A DNA stretch of 42,202 nt from Chitinophaga pinensis (GTDB lineage Bacteria > Bacteroidota > Bacteroidia > Chitinophagales > CAMDFR01): contig CAMART010000026.1 of NCBI GenBank assembly GCA_945860705.1, forward strand, positions 1-42,202, read 5' to 3'. Positions 1 to 8,650 of the stretch are shown here, piece by piece (positions within the stretch are counted from its first letter, which is position 1; every line of letters starts with the position of its first letter). The notes under the pieces are model-generated. The model made no database searches and was not told the DNA's origin. It saw nothing but the letters and a program-made list of their open reading frames with translations. Position numbers and translations under genes: made by a program.

Positions 1-375
1 AGCGTTTTCATCGCTATCACTTCCATGTACAGCATTTGCTTCAATAGATTTTGCATATAGTTTTCTGATAGTACCTTCTGCAGCTTTTGTAGGGTCTGTA
101 GCTCCGATCAAATCTCTATAGTCGTTTACTGCATTTTCTTTTTCAAGTATTGCAGCTACAATTGGGCCACTGCTCATATAGTCGCATAGCTCTCCATAGA
201 ATGGTCTACTACTATGTACTGCATAAAACTTACCTGCATCTTCTCTTGATAGTTTTGTGTATTTCATACTTACTATTTTGTATCCTGCATTATTGATCAT
301 CGCTAAGATATTTCCGATATGGCCCGCAGCTACTGCATCTGGCTTTATCATTGTAAAAGTTCTGTTACCTGCCAT
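1..375 (-). CDS. ndk: Nucleoside diphosphate kinase, C-terminus cut by window edge
   Basis: Transfers the gamma-phosphate of ATP to nucleoside diphosphates through a phosphohistidine, balancing NTP and dNTP pools in the cytoplasm. The 125 residues visible begin [15 protein letters not shown], the standard NDK N-terminus. They include the nucleotide-binding stretch SRPFYGEL and the active-site motif NAVHGSDS, with the catalytic histidine at about residue 117. The family is usually about 140 residues, so only some 15 residues lie beyond base 1. A TATCTTTG box on the minus strand at 414-421, between typA and this gene, suggests its own promoter. The identification is secure; only the C-terminal end is unseen. 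Confidence 0.96.
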   Translation of the reverse strand, partial: MAGNRTFTMIKPDAVAAGHIGNILAMINNAGYKIVSMKYTKLSREDAGKFYAVHSSRPFYGELCDYMSSGPIVAAILEKENAVNDYRDLIGATDPTKAAEGTIRKLYAKSIEANAVHGSDSDENA

Positions 376-413
376 TTTTTTGTTTTTTATTTATTATTAA
401 TTTTGTTTAGAAT

Positions 414-421
414 CAAAGATA
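414..421 (-). promoter_or_regulatory. Bacteroidota -7 box upstream of ndk
   Basis: The minus strand reads TATCTTTG, a full match to TAnnTTTG, 38 bases before the ndk start and just past the typA stop. No convincing TTTG -33 element was found at the usual spacing, so this is a motif match only. Confidence 0.45.
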
Positions 422-2236
422 TTAAGCCATATTCAACTTTGTGTTTCCTGCTCTTTTTCTATCGTTTTCAGTCAAAAGTATTTTTCTCAATCTCATGTTT
501 TGAGGAGTCACTTCTAGATATTCATCTATCTGTATATATTCCATTGCTTCTTCCAATGAAAACTTAATAGGAGGGATGTTTTTATTAGCATCATCTTTAC
601 CTGCAGCTCTAAAGTTAGTCAATTGTTTTTCACGAACTAAATTGATAACCATATCATTATCTTTTGAGTTTTCGCCTACTATCTGTCCTTCATATATCTC
701 ATCACCTGGGTGAATAAAAAATCTTCCTCTATCATGTAATTTATCAATAGAATATGGTGTTGCAGTTCCTTTTTCCATAGAAATCATAACCCCATTTAGT
801 CTGCGTGGAAGCACTCCTCTCCATGGTTCGAATCCTAAAAGACGGTGAGTCATAATACCTTCACCAGCAGTAGCTGTTAGTATAAGATTTCTTAAACCAA
901 TCAATCCTCTTGATGGAATTTTAAATTCTAAGTGTTGTAAATCACCTTTTGGTTCCATTACTGTTAGTTCCCCTTTTCTTTGAGTAGCAAGTTCGATTAC
1001 TTTTCCTGATACACTTGCTGGTACGTCTACCACCATGCACTCTATAGGCTCGCATTTTACACCATCTATTTCTTTTACGATTACTTGTGGTTGCCCTACT
1101 TGTAATTCATATCCTTCTCTACGCATAGTTTCTATCAATACAGATAAGTGCAAAATACCTCTACCGTATACTAAGTGAGCATCTGGACTATCTGTTTCTA
1201 CCACTCTAAGTGCTAGATTTTTTTCAGTTTCTTTGATTAGTCTATCTCTCAAGTGTCTAGATGTAACGAATTTTCCTTCTTTACCAAAGAAAGGAGAGTT
1301 GTTTATAGTAAACAACATACTCAATGTAGGCTCATCTATTTTGATAACTGGCAATGCTTCTGGATTTTCAAAATCAGCGATAGTATCTCCAATATCAAAT
1401 CCTTCTATACCTGTAACAGCGCATATATCACCTGCAATTACTTCATTTGTTTTTACTTTGCCTAATCCTTCAAAAATATACAATTCTTTAATTTTTGACT
1501 TTTGTAATGTTCCATCTCTTTTTACAAGAGTAATAGGCATATTTTCTCTGATAGTACCTCTATGTACTCTACCTACTGCTATACGACCAATGAATGAAGA
1601 ATAGTCCAAAGACGTAATTTGCATCTGAGGAGTACCTTCTAAAAACACTGGAGCAGGTATAAATTCTAAAATACCATCTAATAAATCGCAGATGTCTTCT
1701 TTTTTGTCTTTAAAATCCGTACTCATCCATCCTTGTTTACTAGAGCCATAATAAGTAGGGAAATCTAACTGATCATTAGTAGCACCCAAGTTAAAGAACA
1801 ATTCAAATACAGACTCATGTACTTCATCAGGTCTACAGTTTTCTTTATCTACTTTATTGATTACGACTATTGGTTTAAGACCAAGTGCTAGTGCTTTTTC
1901 GGTTACGAATCTTGTCTGTGGCATTGCTCCTTCAAATGCATCTACAAGTAATAATACTCCATCAGCCATTTTCAATACTCGCTCTACTTCTCCACCAAAA
2001 TCGGCGTGACCAGGAGTATCTATGATATTTATTTTTACATCTTTATATCTTACAGATACGTTTTTAGAAACGATAGTGATTCCTCTTTCTCTTTCTAATT
2101 CATTATTATCTAAAATCAACTCACCAGTTTGTTGGTTGTCTCTAAAAAGATTTGTTTGGTGTAGAATTTTATCTACTAAAGTTGTTTTACCGTGATCTAC
2201 GTGAGCTATAATAGCTATGTTTCTAATTTTTTGCAT
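422..2236 (-). CDS. typA: Ribosome-associated translational GTPase TypA/BipA
   Basis: Elongation-factor-like GTPase that binds the 70S ribosome and supports 50S assembly and stress adaptation. All G motifs are visible near the N-terminus: AHVDHGKTT (G1), ERERGITI (G2), DTPGHADF (G3) and NKVD (G4). These are followed by the domain II, III and V region and the TypA-specific C-terminal domain (for example RGLIGLRN and GTATPYSIDKLHDRG). At 604 residues it matches the usual length of about 605-610. It lies 60 bases downstream of yajC and 46 bases upstream of ndk, all on the minus strand. Cotranscription with yajC is possible but not shown. Confidence 0.98.
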   Translation of the reverse strand: MQKIRNIAIIAHVDHGKTTLVDKILHQTNLFRDNQQTGELILDNNELERERGITIVSKNVSVRYKDVKINIIDTPGHADFGGEVERVLKMADGVLLLVDAFEGAMPQTRFVTEKALALGLKPIVVINKVDKENCRPDEVHESVFELFFNLGATNDQLDFPTYYGSSKQGWMSTDFKDKKEDICDLLDGILEFIPAPVFLEGTPQMQITSLDYSSFIGRIAVGRVHRGTIRENMPITLVKRDGTLQKSKIKELYIFEGLGKVKTNEVIAGDICAVTGIEGFDIGDTIADFENPEALPVIKIDEPTLSMLFTINNSPFFGKEGKFVTSRHLRDRLIKETEKNLALRVVETDSPDAHLVYGRGILHLSVLIETMRREGYELQVGQPQVIVKEIDGVKCEPIECMVVDVPASVSGKVIELATQRKGELTVMEPKGDLQHLEFKIPSRGLIGLRNLILTATAGEGIMTHRLLGFEPWRGVLPRRLNGVMISMEKGTATPYSIDKLHDRGRFFIHPGDEIYEGQIVGENSKDNDMVINLVREKQLTNFRAAGKDDANKNIPPIKFSLEEAMEYIQIDEYLEVTPQNMRLRKILLTENDRKRAGNTKLNMA

Positions 2237-2296
2237 TTTTGATTTTTGTAATTAAGAATTAATGAGAATTCGATAATGCTTAATTTATTTATATAA

Positions 2297-2647
2297 TTAT
2301 TTAGTTGTTACTTCTTTATTTTTAGCTTGATTTGCTATCTTAGTCAAATCCATAGATATAAAACCTTTTTCAAATTTCATTTTTGTGCCACCTTCTACTT
2401 CTACAGTTACGGTTTTTTCGTCCATGCTCACGATTTTAGCATGCATACCACTATTCATTACTACTTTATCACCTTTTTGTAAAGTATCTTGATAGCTCGC
2501 TTGTTCTTTTGCTTTTTGTGTCTGAGGACGTATCATAAAAAAATACATCACTAAAAAAATACCCCCTAATAGAAGGTACTGATACCACTCAAATCCTGAG
2601 CCACCTCCTGCAGGTGCTTGTAATAATACAAAGTTTAACATGTTCAT
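2297..2647 (-). CDS. yajC: Preprotein translocase accessory subunit YajC
   Basis: Small inner-membrane protein that associates with SecDF and the Sec translocon. The 116-residue product has a short Gly-rich N-terminus, one membrane segment (about residues 24-40, YLLLGGIFLVMYFFM) followed at once by the family signature IRPQTQKAKE, then a soluble beta-rich domain (GDKVVMNSGMHAKIV). Length is normal. A second ATG two codons downstream is an equally possible start. It follows the DUF1573 gene by 17 bases and forms the nusB-DUF1573-yajC cluster common in Bacteroidota. Confidence 0.95.
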   Translation of the reverse strand: MNMLNFVLLQAPAGGGSGFEWYQYLLLGGIFLVMYFFMIRPQTQKAKEQASYQDTLQKGDKVVMNSGMHAKIVSMDEKTVTVEVEGGTKMKFEKGFISMDLTKIANQAKNKEVTTK

Positions 2648-2664
2648 ATTTTTATTATTATTAA

Positions 2665-3135
2665 TTATTTACCACTTATTTCTTTTTGCATAGTACTATC
2701 TGTAAGTACAACATCGGCATCTATATACAAAAAGTTTTCGCTTGCTGTGTTTGCCTCTAGTACTATTTTTTTATGCTGTTTGCCTACTTTATGAGCACTA
2801 TTAAATTGCACATCAATAACTGCAGACTCACCAGGTTTTACTGGTGCTTTTGGATAACTAGGTACAGTACATCCACATGAACCATAACCTTTTACTATCA
2901 ATAAATCATTTTTACTAGTATTTGTAAATTTAAATTGATATTTTACTTTGTCGCCTTGTTTAATAGCGCCAAAATCATACATAGTAGTATCAAAAACCAT
3001 AGTTGCAGGATTGTTCATATATTTTGAAGGAATCAAATCATCTTTGATACTTATTTGTTTCCTTTTACATGAACTTGCACTTACTATTACAAGTAATGTT
3101 AAAAGAGCAAATTTTATTGTTTTCATATTTTTCAT
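2665..3135 (-). CDS. DUF1573 family lipoprotein
   Basis: Envelope protein of unknown biochemical role. Residues 1-23 form a lipoprotein-type signal peptide ending in ASSC, so it is predicted to be lipid-anchored. The rest is one DUF1573 immunoglobulin-like domain with the family signature: FDFG-type opening (TTMYDFGAIKQGDKV), the FKFTNTS strand, and the SCGCTVPSYPK motif followed by PGES. Gaps to nusB upstream and yajC downstream are about 17 bases each, which argues for one transcript. An internal ATG three codons in is an alternative start. The family assignment is firm; the role is not known. Confidence 0.9.
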   Translation of the reverse strand: MKNMKTIKFALLTLLVIVSASSCKRKQISIKDDLIPSKYMNNPATMVFDTTMYDFGAIKQGDKVKYQFKFTNTSKNDLLIVKGYGSCGCTVPSYPKAPVKPGESAVIDVQFNSAHKVGKQHKKIVLEANTASENFLYIDADVVLTDSTMQKEISGK

Positions 3136-3152
3136 GTTTATAAATTATAAAA

Positions 3153-4097
3153 TTAATGATCTACTAAGCCTCTACCTTTTTTAACAATTTGTCCGTTTGT
3201 CTTTAAGTCATGCATCAATTTATCTAATAATCCATTGATAAAATCCTTACTTCTTGGTGTGCTATAATTTTTTGCAATTTCTATATATTCATTCATGGTA
3301 ACTTTTACAGGTATAAATGGAAAATAAAGAAATTCTGCTACTGCCATTTTTAGTAAAACCATATCAATAATAGCTATCCTGTCCATATCCCAACCTTTTA
3401 ATTTTGGTTCTATTTTCTTTTCTAGTTCTTTTTGGTTTTTGTATGTAAGCTCCAGTAACATCTTACAATAGTCCAAATCTTCTTTATCTGATTCTACACT
3501 AAAAATAAAATTATTAGTGTGTTCGGTTGTAAATTTTTCAACGTCTTTTTGCAATAAAAAGTTTAATACATGAAAATCATCGGAAAGATTAAGGAAACCA
3601 GCATCTAAATGCATAAAAAGGTCTTCACTGTTATCTATTATTTTTTTAATAATATATATAAGAATTCCTTTTTCATCTTCGATAGTTTTATCAGATTTTA
3701 ATATGTATTCTTTATATTTATCTTTATGTACTAAATCTTCAAATAATCTTTTTACCTCAATGCTATCTACCATTGGTATTATTTTGAGTCTTTTGATATG
3801 ACTTTGAAAAGCAGCGCTTTGTTGAAGATAGATAATAATAGGATTATTGCTCAAAGTATCATCTGTATTTAAATCCTCCTTAGTAGCTAGTAGTTTTGAT
3901 GATTTTTTTTCTTTATACAGTATTGAGTATTGAGTAATATCCATCAAGTATATCAAAATAAGATAATATAACTCTTCAGACTTAAACAACAGATGATGCA
4001 AATACCTATCTAATTCAGGTAATTTTACATCTTTGTCCATTTCGCAAGTATATAATACTTGCGAAACTTTTACTCGTAAATGTCTTCTAGATAGCAT
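3153..4097 (-). CDS. nusB: Transcription antitermination factor NusB, long Bacteroidota form
   Basis: RNA-binding component of the NusB-NusE antitermination complex used on rRNA operons. The recognisable NusB fold is in the C-terminal third (about residues 210-310): the helix MDRIAIIDMVLLKMAVAEF, then PVKVTMNEYIEIAKNY and KDFINGLLDKL. The N-terminus (LSRRHLRVKVSQVLYTCEM) also matches NusB helix 1. Between them lies a long insertion rich in Lys, Asp and Ile. At 314 residues it is about twice the E. coli protein, as is usual in this phylum. It lies 39 bases after the amino acid dehydrogenase stop and 17 bases before the DUF1573 gene. Confidence 0.92.
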   Translation of the reverse strand: MLSRRHLRVKVSQVLYTCEMDKDVKLPELDRYLHHLLFKSEELYYLILIYLMDITQYSILYKEKKSSKLLATKEDLNTDDTLSNNPIIIYLQQSAAFQSHIKRLKIIPMVDSIEVKRLFEDLVHKDKYKEYILKSDKTIEDEKGILIYIIKKIIDNSEDLFMHLDAGFLNLSDDFHVLNFLLQKDVEKFTTEHTNNFIFSVESDKEDLDYCKMLLELTYKNQKELEKKIEPKLKGWDMDRIAIIDMVLLKMAVAEFLYFPFIPVKVTMNEYIEIAKNYSTPRSKDFINGLLDKLMHDLKTNGQIVKKGRGLVDH

Positions 4098-4136
4098 ATA
4101 AAAATGAACGATTAATTTTTTTGTTTTGCATGCAAA

Positions 4137-5243
4137 TTACATGACTGACTTTATTTTAGCAACTTGTTGTATTCTTTGTTCTGCAAGAAGCATCGCTGCT
4201 TTTTGTGTAGTTATATTTTGCTCTTTAGCTGTTTTAAATATTTCTAATGTTTTAGAGTAAATATTTTCAGTAAGACCTACAGCCATATCTCTTCCAACTC
4301 CTATCACTTCTGTATAGCAATTGATAACTCCACCTGCATTAATCAAAAAATCGGGAGCATATAAAATTCCTTTTTCAATGATTGCTTTACCATGTTTTTC
4401 TTCATCTTCTAGTTGGTTATTTGCAGCGCCAGCTATGATAGCACAATTCAATTCTGCTAGTGTAGTATCGTTTACTGTAGCACCTAGTGCACAAGGTGCA
4501 TATATAAGCGATTGAACTTTATAAATATCTTGTGGAGATACTATAGTTACTTTATTTTTCTCACTTACTGCTTTTATATTTTGCTCATTAATATCACAAA
4601 TTGTAACTATTGCACCAGCTTTGCATAAATGCTCAACAAGATATTGACCCACATGACCTACGCCTTGAACACTTACAGTTTTACCAGTCAAATCATCCGA
4701 ACCAGTCAATTCTTTTACGGATGCTTTTATTCCTAAAAATACTCCATAAGCTGTAACTGGAGATGGGTCACCTGAGCCACCTAAGAAATCAGGTTTGCCT
4801 GCAACAAATTTAGTTTCCATAGCTATATGTACCATATCGCTAGGAGAGGTACCTACATCTTCTGCTGTTATATATTTTCCTCCAAGTCCATTTACAAATT
4901 TGCCATATCTTCTCCAAAACGCTTCACCTTTATTGGTTTTTGGATCGGCGATAATTACCGCTTTCCCACCACCTAAATTGATACCACTTATAGCACTTTT
5001 GTAAGTCATACCTCTAGACAAACGCAATACATCTTTTAGCGCATCTGCTTCTGTAGCATATGCCCAAACTCTAGTACCTCCCAATGCAGGACCAAGAGTA
5101 GTGTTGTGTATACCTATTATAGATTTTAGTCCGGTACTACTATCATTACAAAAAGTGATTTGTTCATGACCCATCAAATCCATTTGAGGGAGCACCACCA
5201 TTTCTTTTTTAGTTGAAATTTCTTCTATAATTGTTGAAGTCAT
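4137..5243 (-). CDS. Leucine dehydrogenase (Glu/Leu/Phe/Val dehydrogenase family)
   Basis: NAD-dependent oxidative deamination of a branched-chain or related amino acid to its 2-oxo acid, in the cytoplasm. The 368-residue length fits Leu/Phe/Val dehydrogenases rather than the longer glutamate enzymes. The N-terminal catalytic domain shows GPALGGTRVW (about 51-60), MTYKSAISG with a substrate-binding lysine at 82, and NLGGGKAV with the catalytic lysine at 94. The Rossmann domain follows, with GVGHVGQYL. Leucine is the best guess for substrate, but valine or phenylalanine cannot be excluded by eye. A minus-strand TACCTTTG box lies at 5287-5294. It heads the nusB gene group. Confidence 0.9.
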   Translation of the reverse strand: MTSTIIEEISTKKEMVVLPQMDLMGHEQITFCNDSSTGLKSIIGIHNTTLGPALGGTRVWAYATEADALKDVLRLSRGMTYKSAISGINLGGGKAVIIADPKTNKGEAFWRRYGKFVNGLGGKYITAEDVGTSPSDMVHIAMETKFVAGKPDFLGGSGDPSPVTAYGVFLGIKASVKELTGSDDLTGKTVSVQGVGHVGQYLVEHLCKAGAIVTICDINEQNIKAVSEKNKVTIVSPQDIYKVQSLIYAPCALGATVNDTTLAELNCAIIAGAANNQLEDEEKHGKAIIEKGILYAPDFLINAGGVINCYTEVIGVGRDMAVGLTENIYSKTLEIFKTAKEQNITTQKAAMLLAEQRIQQVAKIKSVM

Positions 5244-5286
5244 AACGAAGTATTTAAATAATAATTTCTAATTTTATTTGCGCGCG

Positions 5287-5294
5287 CAAAGGTA
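5287..5294 (-). promoter_or_regulatory. Bacteroidota -7 box upstream of the leucine dehydrogenase gene
   Basis: The minus strand reads TACCTTTG followed by CGCGCG, a full TAnnTTTG match 43 bases before the start codon. The short alternating CG run stands out in this AT-rich DNA. No clear -33 box was found. Confidence 0.55.
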
Positions 5295-5397
5295 CGGATT
5301 TTAATCTACATTTTTTTAATCTATTCGTAAAACATTTTTTAGCAAATACTTTTATAACTAATAGTTGATATTTGTATAATATTACACTTTCAATTTT

Positions 5398-7107
5398 ATG
5401 GCATTAAAGAATATAAAAGATAAATATGATGTGGTAATCATCGGCTCTGGTATCGGTGGCTTAGTTGCTTCTTGTATGTTATCTAGAGCAGGATTGTCTG
5501 TTCTTGTTTTAGAAAGAGGAGATACTCAAGGTGGTTATTTAATGGGATTCACTAGACATCGATTTACATTCGATACAGCTATTCATTGGCTTAATCAATG
5601 TTTGCCTGGAGGTATGGTGCATTTTGTATTTGAAAGTTTTGGTACAGATTATCCAAAAGTAACCCAACAAAAACGAGTAAAACGATTAATAGGAGATGAG
5701 TTTGATTATCTATTGACAAATAATCCTGATGAATTAAAGAAAACATTACAAGAAAAATTTCCTGAAGACAAAAAAGGAATAGAAAAATTTTTTGAAACTG
5801 CAAAGGGTATAGGCGTAAAGATGGCTAACTATGGAAATCAAATTCGCTCTACAGAAACCATGAATATTTTTGAGAAAATCAGAAATGTATTTCATGCCAT
5901 TAAATTTGTCATGCCTTTTTTGCCACACATAAGATTTGCTGGTGAAGAAAAACTGAGAAAAGGATTATCTAAATATTTTAAAAATAAAAAACTTCATCAA
6001 TTATTTGCATCTGAAAAAGATATGCTATCTTGCTTAATACCAATAGGATGGGCATATGCAGGAGATTATTTAAATCCGCCAACTGGTGGGAGTCAGTCTT
6101 TTACTAGGTGGCTTAGAAATTTTTCTGAAAAAATGGATGCACAACTTTTTACCTATTGTGATGTAAAAAAAGTATTGGTTGAAAACAATAAAGCAATAGG
6201 CGTAGAGCTCAATCATAGAAGCGAAATCTACAGAATAAATAGCGATTATGTAATAGCTGCATGTGATGTAGAACAACTATATAAGCAAATGTTACCGCCG
6301 AACACCGTACCTAAAGAATTGATAAAAAGACTAGAAAAAGCAGAAATGTATGATTCTTCATTCACTATACATATGGCATTAAATTGTACGCCAGATAAAT
6401 TAGGATTTAATGAAGAAATGATTTTCATATCAAAACAAGATGTACATTTTGAAGAGCATACTGGTGGCGATCCGCACAAAACAGAAATCATCATATTAGC
6501 ACCTTCTTTTAGAGACCCTTCTATGGCACCAGAAGGTAAGGGCACTATCACTATTTTCATGCCTACATTGATAGAACATAATAATTACTGGGGTAGTAGC
6601 AAAGATGAAAAAGGAGAATGGATAAGAGGTGAGTCTTACAATAAATGCAAGGAAGAGGTAGCGCAAGTATTAATAGATAGAGTGGCTGAAAAAATAAATC
6701 CAAAATTGAGAGAGTATATAGAGTTTTATGAGGTATCTACACCTATAACCCACGAAAGATATTCTGGCAACAAAAATGGAACTATGATGGGAGCTAGGCC
6801 AGGCAAAGCAAATTATCAAGCAAAAATAGCCCACTATCAAACTCCAGTAGATCATTTAATATTAGGTGGGCACTGGGCAGAACTTGGAGGTGGAGTACCT
6901 ATAGCTACCAAAGCAGGATTTAATGCGGCACTATTAATACTAAAGAAACTAAATATTAAAGCTTTTGACGAATATGTTAAATATATAGATGGAGATATAT
7001 CTGCAGAAGAAATTAGAAATTCTAAAGTATTTAAACAATATGATAATAATTGGGAACGAAAATTAACACCATCGGAATTATTAAGTCAAAGAAGGAATAA
7101 TGCCTAG
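5398..7107 (+). CDS. FAD-dependent oxidoreductase of the phytoene desaturase/retinol saturase superfamily
   Basis: Probably a flavoprotein that reduces, desaturates or isomerises a polyene or other hydrophobic substrate. The N-terminus has the dinucleotide-binding motif VVIIGSGIGGLVASCMLSRA (about residues 11-30) and the acidic turn LVLERGDTQGGY. The C-terminus has the second FAD motif LILGGHWAELGGGVP followed by ATKAGFNAA. The 569-residue length and FTFDTAIHWL near the N-terminus resemble CrtISO/RetSat-type proteins more than classical CrtI. No other carotenoid gene lies nearby, so the substrate is unknown. Its stop codon shares the bases CTAG with the convergent membrane gene. Confidence 0.85.
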   Translation: MALKNIKDKYDVVIIGSGIGGLVASCMLSRAGLSVLVLERGDTQGGYLMGFTRHRFTFDTAIHWLNQCLPGGMVHFVFESFGTDYPKVTQQKRVKRLIGDEFDYLLTNNPDELKKTLQEKFPEDKKGIEKFFETAKGIGVKMANYGNQIRSTETMNIFEKIRNVFHAIKFVMPFLPHIRFAGEEKLRKGLSKYFKNKKLHQLFASEKDMLSCLIPIGWAYAGDYLNPPTGGSQSFTRWLRNFSEKMDAQLFTYCDVKKVLVENNKAIGVELNHRSEIYRINSDYVIAACDVEQLYKQMLPPNTVPKELIKRLEKAEMYDSSFTIHMALNCTPDKLGFNEEMIFISKQDVHFEEHTGGDPHKTEIIILAPSFRDPSMAPEGKGTITIFMPTLIEHNNYWGSSKDEKGEWIRGESYNKCKEEVAQVLIDRVAEKINPKLREYIEFYEVSTPITHERYSGNKNGTMMGARPGKANYQAKIAHYQTPVDHLILGGHWAELGGGVPIATKAGFNAALLILKKLNIKAFDEYVKYIDGDISAEEIRNSKVFKQYDNNWERKLTPSELLSQRRNNA

Positions 7108-8492
7108 TTGCTATTATTTGATAGTTTGTTTTTGTCTGCTATTATATAATTTTTGTAAAATATAAATAAAAGTATCGATAACATCCATCCGCCAGAAAAT
7201 AGAGTAGAATAAAATGCTGCTGAACTCAGCCATAAAATAAATAATCCATTGATTGGCAATATCCAATTTGCTTGATTATTGAAAAATACAGATATAAAAT
7301 TAAGTAATAGTGCTAATAAAAATGCTGCTATTATGAATCCATAGTAACCGAAATTGGCATAATCATACATGAAATGTGCTGCAGTGAATGTGCCTTTTAA
7401 TCCTTTACTTGCCTCTTTTTTCTTAGTGATATCATAGAGTTTTCGAGAATAGTCATAATCTTCATACTCACAACCTAAAAATGGTGCTAAAAAATGATAT
7501 CCGCAACCTTTAGCATAAGGGAACTCCGATGGTATTTTATCTAGCCAAACTCCAACCATCTCGCCAGGCTTAAAAAATACTCTATTAGATAATGCAGTGC
7601 CCGCCACAGCTATATCTTTTGAAAGTGAACTCTCTACAAAAGCTAAATATTCTTTATCTCCATCTTGTTTATTTTTGTTCATTTCAGCTTCTATTTCTTC
7701 TTTAGAAGCTCTCAACATTGGATTTGCTACAAAAACTGTCAAATAGTTACATGCCAATGGTATGAATATGAAAAAAGCTATAAGAGCAATTTTTTTTATA
7801 AATGAAGGAGTGCTTTTTTTAATTTGACTTAAATCGAATGATAATATTGAATAAACAAAATCTTTAATTTCAATACTCATTGATACATAAAGAATTATCG
7901 GTACAAAAATCCCTACTATATAACTTTTTTGCATCAAAGAAAATGCATAAAAACTACAGATCACAAAATAAGCCATAAATAGTTTTTTGTCTTTGATATA
8001 CGCCACCAACATCAAAATAGGAATAACTGCTTTTACACTAAATGAGGAAATGTATTTGATCAGTGTAGAATCGATTTCCTTTATTTTTTGTCGCATTAAT
8101 GCGATTTTATAATAATCTAGCGACAAATATGATTTAATAATAGGAATATAACCAATAGCTATATAATGTAATACCATAAATATAACTATAAATACTAATG
8201 CAATAATTAGTGATTTATGATAAAATGAAGCCGAAAAGTTGAAATTTAGTCTAGAAAAATCAAACTTATCTCCAAGTTTTTTGAATAGTAACTTAAAAAG
8301 TAAATAAAATCCCACAAAAGCTGTAAAATAAAATAAAATAGGAGTAATGTATTTGAACTGATATGAGTAAATAAGCCCAATCATCAATAAACTAAGGATA
8401 GATAGATATAGATATAGTAAAATATCTTTAGAAATAAAATCTATACACGTATCGATAAATGATAATAATTTATTATCGCTTTGTTGGTTCAT
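7104..8492 (-). CDS. Polytopic membrane protein, putative O-antigen/oligosaccharide polymerase-like
   Basis: A 462-residue integral membrane protein with about ten or more hydrophobic segments (for example residues 20-45, 48-70, 92-115, 150-165, 170-185 and 375-440). A large loop around residues 250-375 contains acidic and Lys-rich stretches (EEIEAEMNKNKQDGDKEY) and an FLAPFLGCEYEDYDYSRK segment. Topology with one big periplasmic loop fits Wzy-type or related repeat-unit polymerases, and the divergent neighbour is O-antigen-ligase-like. No diagnostic motif was recognised, so function is inference. The gene ends tail to tail with the FAD oxidoreductase. A TATCTTTG box lies 48 bases upstream. 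Confidence 0.55.
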   Translation of the reverse strand: MNQQSDNKLLSFIDTCIDFISKDILLYLYLSILSLLMIGLIYSYQFKYITPILFYFTAFVGFYLLFKLLFKKLGDKFDFSRLNFNFSASFYHKSLIIALVFIVIFMVLHYIAIGYIPIIKSYLSLDYYKIALMRQKIKEIDSTLIKYISSFSVKAVIPILMLVAYIKDKKLFMAYFVICSFYAFSLMQKSYIVGIFVPIILYVSMSIEIKDFVYSILSFDLSQIKKSTPSFIKKIALIAFFIFIPLACNYLTVFVANPMLRASKEEIEAEMNKNKQDGDKEYLAFVESSLSKDIAVAGTALSNRVFFKPGEMVGVWLDKIPSEFPYAKGCGYHFLAPFLGCEYEDYDYSRKLYDITKKKEASKGLKGTFTAAHFMYDYANFGYYGFIIAAFLLALLLNFISVFFNNQANWILPINGLFILWLSSAAFYSTLFSGGWMLSILLFIFYKNYIIADKNKLSNNSN

Positions 8493-8539
8493 AATGAGAT
8501 TTACTATGAAAAATTATTCAATTGATTTAAATAGTTATG

Positions 8540-8547
8540 CAAAGATA
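8540..8547 (-). promoter_or_regulatory. Bacteroidota -7 box for the polymerase-like gene
   Basis: The minus strand reads TATCTTTG, a full match to TAnnTTTG, 48 bases before the start at 8492. No -33 element was seen. It is paired with a divergent box at 8618-8625. Confidence 0.45.
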
Positions 8548-8617
8548 GTTATTAGATGATAATATTGATGTATATTTAATTTGTATAAAATCTCTACTAG
8601 TAAGCATATAACATAAG

Positions 8618-8625
8618 TACTTTTG
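8618..8625 (+). promoter_or_regulatory. Bacteroidota -7 box for the O-antigen-ligase-like gene
   Basis: The plus strand reads TACTTTTG, a full TAnnTTTG match 25 bases before the ATG at 8651. A TTTG at 8580-8583 is too far upstream to be a standard -33 partner. Confidence 0.45.
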
Positions 8626-8650
8626 TGATTAATAAAATTAACAGCTATAT

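Noticed and set aside
319-567. Plus-strand 82-residue frame over the ndk-typA junction
   Set aside because: It overlaps ndk and the 3' end of typA antisense and gives a hydrophobic, Phe/Ser-rich product without any signal.
5366-5373. GATATTTG as promoter of the FAD oxidoreductase gene
   Set aside because: The first base does not match TAnnTTTG and no -33 element is present, so it was not listed.
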